The position numbers and the translations under genes were made by a program. A stretch of 33,961 bases of DNA from IMG/VR virus record IMGVR_UViG_3300043395_001587, positions 1-33,961 of that record; one strand, given 5' to 3'. Shown here one piece after another: positions 29,873-33,961 of the stretch (position 1 is its first letter; every line of letters begins with the position of its first letter). This stretch comes from a virus. The notes beneath the pieces are model-generated. The model was not told the origin of the DNA, made no database searches, and saw nothing but the letters and a program-made list of their open reading frames with translations.

Positions 29873-29881
29873 TGTGGATAA
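29873..29881 (-). promoter_or_regulatory. DnaA-box match 2
   Basis: TGTGGATAA, the same consensus DnaA-box complement as at 27394, again just after a TCGGGCGTGTC cassette. Confidence 0.35.
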
Positions 29882-29893
29882 CTCCATGGAAAT

Positions 29894-29909
29894 TGTGAGA
29901 TTTATCACA
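29894..29909. promoter_or_regulatory. CRP/GlxR-like operator 9
   Basis: Perfect TGTGA-GATTTA-TCACA. Centre 29901.5, 25 bases upstream of operator 10. Confidence 0.7.
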
Positions 29910-29918
29910 TTACAAGCG

Positions 29919-29934
29919 TGTGAGTTTTATCACA
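29919..29934. promoter_or_regulatory. CRP/GlxR-like operator 10
   Basis: Perfect TGTGA-GTTTTA-TCACA. Centre 29926.5, 62.5 bases before the -10 at 29989. Confidence 0.75.
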
Positions 29935-29972
29935 AAAAATATTTACGAGAATTACGGCGTGTCTATGGAAAT

Positions 29973-29994
29973 TGTCAGTGGGTTTTGGTAAAAT
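29973..29994 (+). promoter_or_regulatory. promoter for the gene at 30021
   Basis: TGTCAGTGGG (29973) is 16 bases before TAAAAT (29989-29994). The -35 place reads TGGAAA. Confidence 0.6.
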
Positions 29995-30020
29995 TGTAGG
30001 TAGAAAGAAAGGAAAACTAA

Positions 30021-30236
30021 ATGCGTTCATACTCTATCGTTGATTTACTAATCGACCAATACTATGCCCCTACTTCTCTCCGTCGTCGTTTCAACGGGGG
30101 AATTATCAACTTTGCTGAAAAGCGTGAGGATATTTATTTATCTGAGGGCTATGAAGCCTTTGCTATCCGTTATCGCCCAACGGGTTCGCTAAAAGACGAA
30201 TGGGCAACTGTCGCTGTCCGTGTCTCCGACTACTAA
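30021..30236 (+). CDS. 71-residue beta protein, paralogue of 28727-28927
   Basis: ATG 30021 after GAAAGGA. It shares the order YSI.(D/N)LL, G.II..AEK, (E/S)GYE...I.Y and T.AV.V with the protein at 28727, with an extra basic loop (TSLRRRFNGG). Likely a small beta-barrel of unknown role. It has its own promoter with a double operator, so it is probably strongly regulated. Confidence 0.6.
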   Translation: MRSYSIVDLLIDQYYAPTSLRRRFNGGIINFAEKREDIYLSEGYEAFAIRYRPTGSLKDEWATVAVRVSDY

Positions 30237-30237
30237 T

Positions 30238-30259
30238 TGTCGGTGGCATAGGATAGACT
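30238..30259 (+). promoter_or_regulatory. promoter for the 30288-31028 operon
   Basis: TGTCGGTGG (30238) is 16 bases before TAGACT (30254-30259). CCGAC (30226-30230) can pair with GTCGG (30239-30243), so the element sits in a small hairpin. No TGTGA-N6-TCACA site is seen upstream. Confidence 0.6.
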
Positions 30260-30287
30260 TAGAATTAGAAAGAAAGGAAAAATAAAA

Positions 30288-30440
30288 ATGGCAAAAATGA
30301 AAGCACTATTAGAAGCAGTTTTATCCTGCGAAAATTGCTCAGGGTTAGGTTATCATGGTTGGGTTTCACCTGACGGAGACTATGACTTTGAGTATTGCGA
30401 ATGTAATCCCGAAAGACTAAATATAGAGGAGTTATCCTAA
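30288..30440 (+). CDS. 50-residue zinc-finger protein, DnaJ-like cysteines
   Basis: ATG 30288 after GAAAGGA. CENCSGLGYHGW resembles the CxxCxGxG unit of DnaJ-type zinc fingers, and YCECNPE supplies two further cysteines. Four cysteines make one zinc site. The C-terminus is acidic. TAATG overlap with the next gene. Function unknown. Confidence 0.6.
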   Translation: MAKMKALLEAVLSCENCSGLGYHGWVSPDGDYDFEYCECNPERLNIEELS

Positions 30441-30550
30441 TGGAATTGTTTCTCTGTGATAATTGTGATACGCTTGCTATTGTGGAGCAAGTAAGCGACA
30501 CAATAAAAATAACTAAATGCTCATGCCTTACACTAGATTGGAAAGAATAA
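30440..30550 (+). CDS. 36-residue zinc-ribbon peptide
   Basis: Begins in a TAATG overlap. LCDNCDTL and KCSCLTLDW give CxxC plus CxC, the same ligand layout as the upstream gene, so the two may be related or form a pair. Ends one base before the next ATG. Confidence 0.5.
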   Translation: MELFLCDNCDTLAIVEQVSDTIKITKCSCLTLDWKE

Positions 30551-30760
30551 ATGGACTATAACTACTCTCTCACAATTTCCTATGACGGGGAATTGGTATC
30601 AACAACAAGAAGCGCAGACTTACTAGAAATAGTAAATGCGTGGAATAAATGCGTGGACTATGGCGATGCTAAAGAATACGCTACTTACAATTTGTCTGAC
30701 CCTATGGGTAAAATGTATACTAAGAATTTCTATAGAAATGGAGAAGTAAATGGGAAGTAA
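30551..30760 (+). CDS. 69-residue beta protein
   Basis: Starts right after the 30440 gene. Strand-rich beginning (YNYSLTISYDGELVSTTRS), a helix, then TYNLSDPMGKMYTKNFYRNG. The start resembles that of the 43-residue protein at 27959. It overlaps the next gene by 11 bases. No family recognised. Confidence 0.55.
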   Translation: MDYNYSLTISYDGELVSTTRSADLLEIVNAWNKCVDYGDAKEYATYNLSDPMGKMYTKNFYRNGEVNGK

Positions 30761-31028
30761 TTTATCTGCTGAATTAACTGATAAGGAATTATTTCCTGAT
30801 CTGTCACTTGAAGATAGTGTAACTATACAATTGCGTTCTAATCATTATCCGCCTGTTCCATATTCTATGGTTCCAGTTTGCATTGAAGCAATTAAAGCGT
30901 GTAATGAATTAGATTATAATCGTGAAATTAAATTGCCTGAAGGAATTTCATTCCGTGGAAAAATTACTGCACCTGCAAATCAAATAGTTTCACAACACCA
31001 CTTAGATGAATGGGTTGATTGGGAATAG
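30750..31028 (+). CDS. 92-residue protein, end of operon
   Basis: ATG 30750 lies in the end of the upstream gene, after GGAGAAG. Acidic N-terminus (ELTDKELFPDLSLEDSVTIQ), a Pro- and Tyr-rich turn (SNHYPPVPYSMVPV), then a helix and a beta end (GISFRGKITAPANQIV) and a WVDWE C-terminus. One or two cysteines only. Unknown function. Followed by a GC-rich cassette that probably marks the operon end. Confidence 0.55.
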   Translation: MGSNLSAELTDKELFPDLSLEDSVTIQLRSNHYPPVPYSMVPVCIEAIKACNELDYNREIKLPEGISFRGKITAPANQIVSQHHLDEWVDWE

Positions 31029-31050
31029 TTTAACTTTCAACTAAATGCTG

Positions 31051-31081
31051 CGGGCGAGACACGCCCGACAGCGCCGCGGGC
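31051..31081. repeat. GC-rich cassette, inverted copy of 27370-27393
   Basis: 31058-31081 is the exact reverse complement of 27370-27393 (24 bases). CGGGCG before it can pair with CGCCCG inside it. TTTCAACTAAAT precedes it. Operator 11 begins at the next base. Confidence 0.7.
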
Positions 31082-31097
31082 TGTGATTATTATCACA
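31082..31097. promoter_or_regulatory. CRP/GlxR-like operator 11
   Basis: Perfect TGTGA-TTATTA-TCACA. Centre 31089.5, 52.5 bases before the -10 at 31142. Confidence 0.75.
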
Positions 31098-31117
31098 ATT
31101 ACGGGATTATGTACGAC

Positions 31118-31147
31118 TTGACTAAACTCACGGAAGTTTGCTAATAT
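31118..31147 (+). promoter_or_regulatory. promoter for the gene at 31177
   Basis: TTGACT (31118-31123), 18-base spacer, TAATAT (31142-31147) preceded by TGC. No TGTCRG element. Confidence 0.65.
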
Positions 31148-31176
31148 TAGTATATAAACAAATCGAAAGGAAAAAA

Positions 31177-31419
31177 ATGCAAAACTGGGTAAAATTCCCT
31201 TTTACAGTTGACGGAGTAGAATTCGTTTCATTAGTAGACCCGACAGGCAATATGTATCAACAGATAAAGCGTATTCCTGCTGAAGTATTTACTTCTATGA
31301 ATTCAGATGCTATTCGTGAGTTAATTGGTAAAGTATCTCTCATGTCTAAATCTGAAATTCAGGCAGAACTAGACCGAGTAAATGATGGTTATCAGCAGGC
31401 CTACTTGGCTCTAGCCTAA
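31177..31419 (+). CDS. 80-residue alpha/beta protein
   Basis: ATG 31177 after GAAAGGA. In-frame upstream ATG codons lie in the promoter and are rejected. The protein has a beta half (KFPFTVDGVEFVSLVDPTGN) and a helical half (DAIRELIGKVSLMSKSEIQA). No cysteine, no membrane segment. A strong terminator follows five bases after the stop. No family recognised. Confidence 0.55.
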   Translation: MQNWVKFPFTVDGVEFVSLVDPTGNMYQQIKRIPAEVFTSMNSDAIRELIGKVSLMSKSEIQAELDRVNDGYQQAYLALA

Positions 31420-31423
31420 ATCT

Positions 31424-31452
31424 TAGTAGCCCACCTTGTCGGTGGGCTACTA
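31424..31452 (+). terminator. strong hairpin terminator
   Basis: TAGTAGCCCACC (31424-31435), loop TTGTC, GGTGGGCTACTA (31441-31452): a perfect 12-bp stem. AT-rich sequence follows but no T run. Its loop and right arm form the next promoter's TGTCGG element. Confidence 0.65.
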
Positions 31453-31458
31453 TAAAAT
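31437..31458 (+). promoter_or_regulatory. promoter for the gene at 31484, inside the terminator hairpin
   Basis: TGTCGGTGGG (31437) is 16 bases before TAAAAT (31453-31458), the same distance as in the other promoters of this type. The element occupies the loop and the right arm of the terminator stem. Confidence 0.55.
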
Positions 31459-31483
31459 AGTAATATAAAAGAAAGGTAAAAAT

Positions 31484-31630
31484 ATGTGTGCTGTTTGTTA
31501 TGGTAATGCTCACGGGCTTACTTCTTATTCTATAAAGCCAAATACTCTTTGTGTAATTCATTATCAAGAGTGGGCTGACGAAAAGAATGCTTTTGATATT
31601 GGAGAAACAGATTACTTCGGAATAATTTAG
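31484..31630 (+). CDS. 48-residue cysteine-pair protein
   Basis: ATG 31484 after GAAAGG. CAVC (2-5), H10, C23 and H26 could bind one zinc. The remainder is acidic (EWADEKNAFDIGETDYFGII). A one-gene transcription unit between two promoters. No family recognised. Confidence 0.5.
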   Translation: MCAVCYGNAHGLTSYSIKPNTLCVIHYQEWADEKNAFDIGETDYFGII

Positions 31631-31688
31631 ATCACGGAAATTCCAGCTGCCGCCGCGCCCCAAACCAGGATTTGTCAAGTTACGACAA

Positions 31689-31704
31689 TGTGATTTTTCT
31701 CACA
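31689..31704. promoter_or_regulatory. CRP/GlxR-like operator 12
   Basis: Perfect TGTGA-TTTTTC-TCACA. Centre 31696.5, 62.5 bases before the -10 at 31759. Confidence 0.75.
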
Positions 31705-31735
31705 AAGAAATGTCCGATTTGATAGCATTTTGGAT

Positions 31736-31764
31736 TTGATTATGTCGGTGGGGTCGTGTAGAGT
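31736..31764 (+). promoter_or_regulatory. promoter for the gene at 31795
   Basis: TTGATT, 17-base spacer with TGTCGGTGGGG (31743), TAGAGT (31759-31764) preceded by TG. ATGTCCGATTT lies at 31710, 32 bases before the ATGTCGG copy. Confidence 0.65.
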
Positions 31765-31794
31765 AGTATTACTAACTAAGAGAAAGGAAGCAAA

Positions 31795-31941
31795 ATGAAA
31801 CTAGAGGTTGGCTCATCTCTAACAACACCTAAGTCTGGTGTTGTCGGTGTTATCAAGGAAGTAATCTCAAACAAGACAGGCTCAAAGCGTGTCCGTTTGG
31901 AACTCCCTAATGGCACAACTCGTTGGACTACTATCAAGTAG
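31795..31941 (+). CDS. 48-residue SH3-like protein, paralogue of 32538-32705
   Basis: ATG 31795 after GAAAGGA. The chain (SSLTTPKSGVVGVIKEVISN, then RVRLELPNGTTRWTTIK) looks like a tiny KOW/SH3-type barrel with a G-V-x-G-x-I turn. The protein at 32538 has the same plan (TTSKTGVTGRIEKF, VMLRLANNQQRFAMV). Such barrels bind nucleic acid or protein, but no target is visible. One-gene unit with its own operator and terminator. Confidence 0.55.
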   Translation: MKLEVGSSLTTPKSGVVGVIKEVISNKTGSKRVRLELPNGTTRWTTIK

Positions 31942-31953
31942 TCTATCATAGTC

Positions 31954-31982
31954 TAGTGGGTTGGACAAAATCCAACCCACTA
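31954..31982 (+). terminator. strong hairpin terminator
   Basis: TAGTGGGTTGGA (31954-31965), loop CAAAA, TCCAACCCACTA (31971-31982): a perfect 12-bp stem. The flanks AGTCTA and TAGACT can extend the stem past a small bulge. No T run. Confidence 0.65.
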
Positions 31983-31991
31983 TGCTAGACT
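31962..31991 (+). promoter_or_regulatory. promoter for the gene at 32028, overlapping the terminator
   Basis: TGGACA (31962-31967) in the hairpin, 18-base spacer, TAGACT (31986-31991) preceded by TGC. Confidence 0.5.
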
Positions 31992-32027
31992 AATACTTAC
32001 CCACAAACCCACTACGAAAGGAAACAA

Positions 32028-32450
32028 ATGGCAAGAGGCAAAGCGATAAATGTAAAAATCGCAACACCTAAAGTAATCAAGGCACTAGAAACTCGCCTTG
32101 CTAAACTAAATAAGGATTGGGATAACCAATCTGAAAATGAAGCAAAACATCAAAAGGCTATTGAAAAATGGCGCAAGGAAGTTGGCAAGTTTGCTATTGC
32201 TAACATCTCAAAGGCAGAAAACTTCCGCACAAACTATCGTGCTTGGAACAAAACCCTAAATGTGGATTTTGACCTAACCTGTTCTGAGGGAGAGTTCCCT
32301 GCTGAGCCTGTTCGTGATTTTGAGCAACTTCATCAGCACACTTACAATGAGATGAAAGAGGAAATGGAAAACGCAATCCGTATTCTCAAGATGACCGATG
32401 AGGAAGTTGTAAGCACAAGCACTTACAATGCTATTGCTCGTTATCTCTAA
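32028..32450 (+). CDS. 140-residue coiled-coil protein
   Basis: ATG 32028 after GAAAGGA. Basic N-terminus (ARGKAINVKIATPKVIKALE) followed by long charged helices (LETRLAKLNKDWDNQSENEA ... AIEKWRKEVGKFAIANISKA) that suggest a coiled coil. A middle segment TCSEGEFPAEPVRDFEQL breaks it, and a last helix ends in ARYL. One cysteine. One of the larger proteins of the region. It may be a structural or nucleic-acid-linked early protein. Family not recognised. Confidence 0.6.
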   Translation: MARGKAINVKIATPKVIKALETRLAKLNKDWDNQSENEAKHQKAIEKWRKEVGKFAIANISKAENFRTNYRAWNKTLNVDFDLTCSEGEFPAEPVRDFEQLHQHTYNEMKEEMENAIRILKMTDEEVVSTSTYNAIARYL

Positions 32451-32456
32451 GTAAAT

Positions 32457-32485
32457 AGTTGGGGGAGGCTTGACTTCCCCCAACT
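32457..32485 (+). terminator. hairpin terminator
   Basis: AGTTGGGGGA (32457-32466) pairs with TCCCCCAACT (32476-32485) over a 9-base loop. No T run. The loop contains the -35 box of the next promoter. Confidence 0.6.
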
Positions 32486-32498
32486 AAACTGCTAAACT
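32470..32498 (+). promoter_or_regulatory. promoter for the gene at 32538, starting in the terminator loop
   Basis: TTGACT (32470-32475), 17-base spacer (mostly the right arm of the stem), TAAACT (32493-32498) preceded by TGC. Confidence 0.6.
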
Positions 32499-32537
32499 GA
32501 AATAGTAATACCCACTACTAGCAAGAAAGGAAAAGAA

Positions 32538-32705
32538 ATGACTTTAGGAGGCTACACTTATCAAGTTGGCGACCTATTTACTACATCTAAAACAGGTGTA
32601 ACAGGTCGCATTGAAAAGTTTGTTCCAATCTCTCGTAATGTTACTAAAGTAATGTTGCGTTTGGCAAACAATCAACAGCGTTTTGCTATGGTAAAAACTT
32701 ACTAA
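32538..32705 (+). CDS. 55-residue SH3-like protein, paralogue of 31795-31941
   Basis: ATG 32538 after GAAAGGA. Beta pattern YTYQVGDLFTTSKTGVTGRI, then VMLRLANNQQRFAMVKT, matching the plan of the protein at 31795 (G-V-x-G turn, then (V/R)xLxL..(N)..R). Single-gene unit between its promoter and a classical terminator. Function unknown. Confidence 0.55.
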   Translation: MTLGGYTYQVGDLFTTSKTGVTGRIEKFVPISRNVTKVMLRLANNQQRFAMVKTY

Positions 32706-32737
32706 GCAAATGACCTGAGTATGTCAATAAACTGCTT

Positions 32738-32783
32738 ACACCACAGGGTCTTATACCTTTCCCCTGTGGTGTTTTTATTTTTC
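32738..32783 (+). terminator. classical intrinsic terminator
   Basis: ACACCACAGGG (32738-32748) pairs with CCCTGTGGTGT (32762-32772), followed by a T-rich run TTTTATTTTT. It is the best Rho-independent terminator in the window. Confidence 0.85.
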
Positions 32784-32800
32784 AAAAAACCCGCGGCGGC

Positions 32801-32816
32801 TGTGATCTTTATCACA
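32801..32816. promoter_or_regulatory. CRP/GlxR-like operator 13
   Basis: TGTGA-TCTTTA-TCACA, extended CTGTGA/TCACAC(AG). Centre 32808.5, 51.5 bases before the -10 at 32860. GC-rich CCCGCGGCGGC precedes it. Confidence 0.75.
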
Positions 32817-32836
32817 CAGCTACTTACGAGTACGAT

Positions 32837-32865
32837 TTGTATCTCCTGATTATTTCTGATAAGAT
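32837..32865 (+). promoter_or_regulatory. promoter for the gene at 32872
   Basis: TTGTAT (32837-32842), 17-base spacer, TAAGAT (32860-32865) preceded by TGA-like CTGA. The expected start is about 32872, the A of the ATG, so the mRNA would be leaderless. Confidence 0.6.
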
Positions 32866-32871
32866 AGTTAT

Positions 32872-33009
32872 ATGAAATTACGGAAAACAAAAGAGGAACT
32901 GCGTAAACTTATGGAGTTACGCAGGTCTAATGCTGCTGTTCCTGTAAAGTCTAAAAAACAATATACCCGTAAAACTAAGCACAAATGTCGTGCCTTTAGT
33001 GTAGAATAA
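32872..33009 (+). CDS. 45-residue very basic protein
   Basis: Strongly basic: MKLRKTKEELRKLMELRRSN, then KSKKQYTRKTKHKCR. A first helix and a disordered basic tail, suited to nucleic-acid binding. No ribosome site of the usual GAAAGGA type stands before ATG 32872, in line with leaderless translation. Followed after 24 bases by the next gene with its own ribosome site. No family recognised. Confidence 0.5.
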   Translation: MKLRKTKEELRKLMELRRSNAAVPVKSKKQYTRKTKHKCRAFSVE

Positions 33010-33033
33010 AAAGAAAAGAAAGAAGGTAATCCA

Positions 33034-33531
33034 ATGGGATTAGATATGTATCTCTCAGCACGTAAGCATGTCAATAAAATTGACTGGAGTAAATTAGATA
33101 GGTCTGCAGAATTAGACTATGCTGCTGCAACTTATCCACAATGGAATGATGTGGTTGAGGCTGCTGGTATGTCTCATCTAGTCGATAAGGAAGATATCTA
33201 TGGTGTAGATATTAGCGTAAATGTTGCTTATTGGCGCAAAGTAAATGCTGTTCATAAGTGGTTTGTTGATAACGTACAAGATGGTGAAGATAATTGCCAA
33301 GAGTATTATGTATCTCATGCTCAACTAAAAGAATTACTTACTACCTGCCGCCAAGCATTATTCAAGAAAGACCCTAGCGAATTGCCGCCGTCTGCTGGTT
33401 TCTTTTTTGGTTCCTACGATATCGATGAGTGGTATTGGAACGGGATCAAAAGTACTATCAAGCAACTAAAACGCTTGACCGAAATGCCCGATTTTGAACA
33501 ATTGTCCTTTTATTATCAGTCGTCGTGGTAA
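33034..33531 (+). CDS. MGLDMYL-type conserved phage protein
   Basis: 165 residues from ATG 33034 after AGAAGG. The start MGLDMYLSARKHV, then VNVAYWRKVNAVHKWFVDNV and LPPSAGFFFGSYDIDEWYW match a widespread family of phage and bacterial proteins with no proven activity. The conserved WRK.NA.HKWF segment and aromatic clusters suggest a small globular enzyme or binding fold. Two cysteines (NCQ, TCR) are not paired like zinc ligands. It is in one unit with the basic gene at 32872. Confidence 0.65.
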   Translation: MGLDMYLSARKHVNKIDWSKLDRSAELDYAAATYPQWNDVVEAAGMSHLVDKEDIYGVDISVNVAYWRKVNAVHKWFVDNVQDGEDNCQEYYVSHAQLKELLTTCRQALFKKDPSELPPSAGFFFGSYDIDEWYWNGIKSTIKQLKRLTEMPDFEQLSFYYQSSW

Positions 33532-33533
33532 TT

Positions 33534-33555
33534 TGTCAGTACTATGTGATAGACT
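33534..33555 (+). promoter_or_regulatory. promoter for the gene at 33576
   Basis: TGTCAGT (33534) is 16 bases before TAGACT (33550-33555), preceded by TGA. No TGTGA-N6-TCACA site upstream. Confidence 0.55.
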
Positions 33556-33575
33556 AAAGTAAAGAAAGGAAAACA

Positions 33576-33961
33576 ATGAAACTTAAAAGGTCTAATGATA
33601 GGAAGGTTGCTAATGCTGTCTCAAAAAATGGAAAAACCCCAACAATTGCCAACACCTTCGGATTACCTGCTGGAAAGGCTTTCTCGTGTCCTGGTGCCAC
33701 TAGTATTTGTGAGAGCGTTTGCTATGCAGGAAAACTCGAAAGAGTATACAAGGGAGTAAGGGCGGTCCTGCTCCATAACTGGGAGCTCCTGCGTAATGCA
33801 GATATGGACACGATGTGTTTATTGATTGATGAGATGATTGTTGATTTTGTCAATGAATGTGAAAAGAAAGACGCCCCTAAACTCTTCCGCATACACTGGG
33901 ACGGAGATTTCTTTAACGATACCTATGCATATGCATGGAAGACTGTTATCTCTAATCATCC
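33576..33961 (+). CDS. GP88-like phage protein, C-terminus missing
   Basis: ATG 33576 after GAAAGGA. 128 codons are visible and the frame runs off the right edge. The order FGLPAGKAFSCPGATSIC, then SVCYAGKLERVYKGV, then LFRIHWDGDFFNDTYAYAW is that of the actinophage gene-product-88 family (Pfam GP88, from memory). Cys-x6-Cys-x3-Cys gives three conserved cysteines that may hold a metal. The family has no established activity that I can name. This match is one of the hints of an actinobacterial host. Confidence 0.65.
   Translation, partial: MKLKRSNDRKVANAVSKNGKTPTIANTFGLPAGKAFSCPGATSICESVCYAGKLERVYKGVRAVLLHNWELLRNADMDTMCLLIDEMIVDFVNECEKKDAPKLFRIHWDGDFFNDTYAYAWKTVISNH

Noticed and set aside
31346-31678. 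Minus-strand 110-codon frame
   Set aside because: It spans a terminator, a promoter and a supported plus-strand gene, with no ribosome site.
26182-32816. CRISPR array made of the TGTGA/TCACA repeats
   Set aside because: The repeats are 16 bases long, unevenly spaced by 25 to 1500 bases, and separated by genes, with no cas genes.
1-33961. tRNA genes
   Set aside because: I looked for T-loop words of the GGTTCGAATCC type on both strands and found no cloverleaf. A covariance search would be decisive.

Overview
This window is part of a tailed-phage genome (Caudoviricetes) with low G+C and few intergenic bases. The left two thirds (1-22413) is a nearly continuous minus-strand block of about 22 virion-appendage genes, with a class II ribonucleotide reductase at its upstream end. 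Next comes a minus-strand glycosyltransferase. From 23555 onward almost everything is on the plus strand: a secreted lysozyme-like enzyme, thyX, then a dense set of very small genes (20-165 codons) in short operons. The host is not stated by the sequence. Flavin-dependent thymidylate synthase, B12-dependent reductase, collagen-like and Mtd_N-type fibres, a C-terminal gene resembling the actinophage GP88 family, probable leaderless genes and TGTGA-N6-TCACA operators (the GlxR/CRP site of actinobacteria, also the CRP site of other bacteria) would fit a low-GC aquatic actinobacterium. That is inference only.

Structural block (1-20441, minus strand, read right to left): a BppU-like baseplate protein, several fibre proteins built from short beta modules (one with a tropism-determinant-type N-terminus), a remarkable protein whose middle 300 residues are an array of about 42 regularly spaced cysteines, a duplicated two-gene module, a zinc-ribbon protein, a 922-residue fibre ending in a cupredoxin-like domain, a collagen-like fibre, a 1188-residue fibre, coiled-coil proteins, a probable tail-assembly chaperone and a fibre cut by the left edge. 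Genes are packed with TAATG or ATGA stop/start overlaps, so translation is probably coupled. Together they look like a complex multi-adhesin host-recognition apparatus.

Metabolism and lysis (20479-25374): nrdJ and thyX supply deoxynucleotides, a GT4 glycosyltransferase may modify DNA, virion or cell surface, and a signal-peptide lysozyme plus a small membrane protein may take part in lysis. The lysozyme gene has a strong promoter placed so that its mRNA would be almost leaderless.

Small-gene region (25375-33961): about 30 mini-genes, many with zinc-binding cysteine pairs or one membrane segment, none with an assignable function except the partial GP88-like gene at the right edge. The gaps between operons are the most striking part of the window. 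They hold 11 perfect and 2 near-perfect TGTGA-N6-TCACA palindromes, placed at 41.5, 51.5-52.5 or 62.5-64.5 bases upstream of the -10 box, so mostly on one face of the helix. They also hold a second element, TGTC(A/G)G, at exactly 16 bases before the -10 box in ten promoters. GC-rich inverted repeats, DnaA-box matches and terminator hairpins that contain the next promoter complete the cassettes. I read this as a phage regulon wired to a CRP/GlxR-type activator plus a second, unknown factor. No regulator gene for either site is visible in the window. No tRNA, CRISPR array, integrase, transposase or packaging gene was seen.
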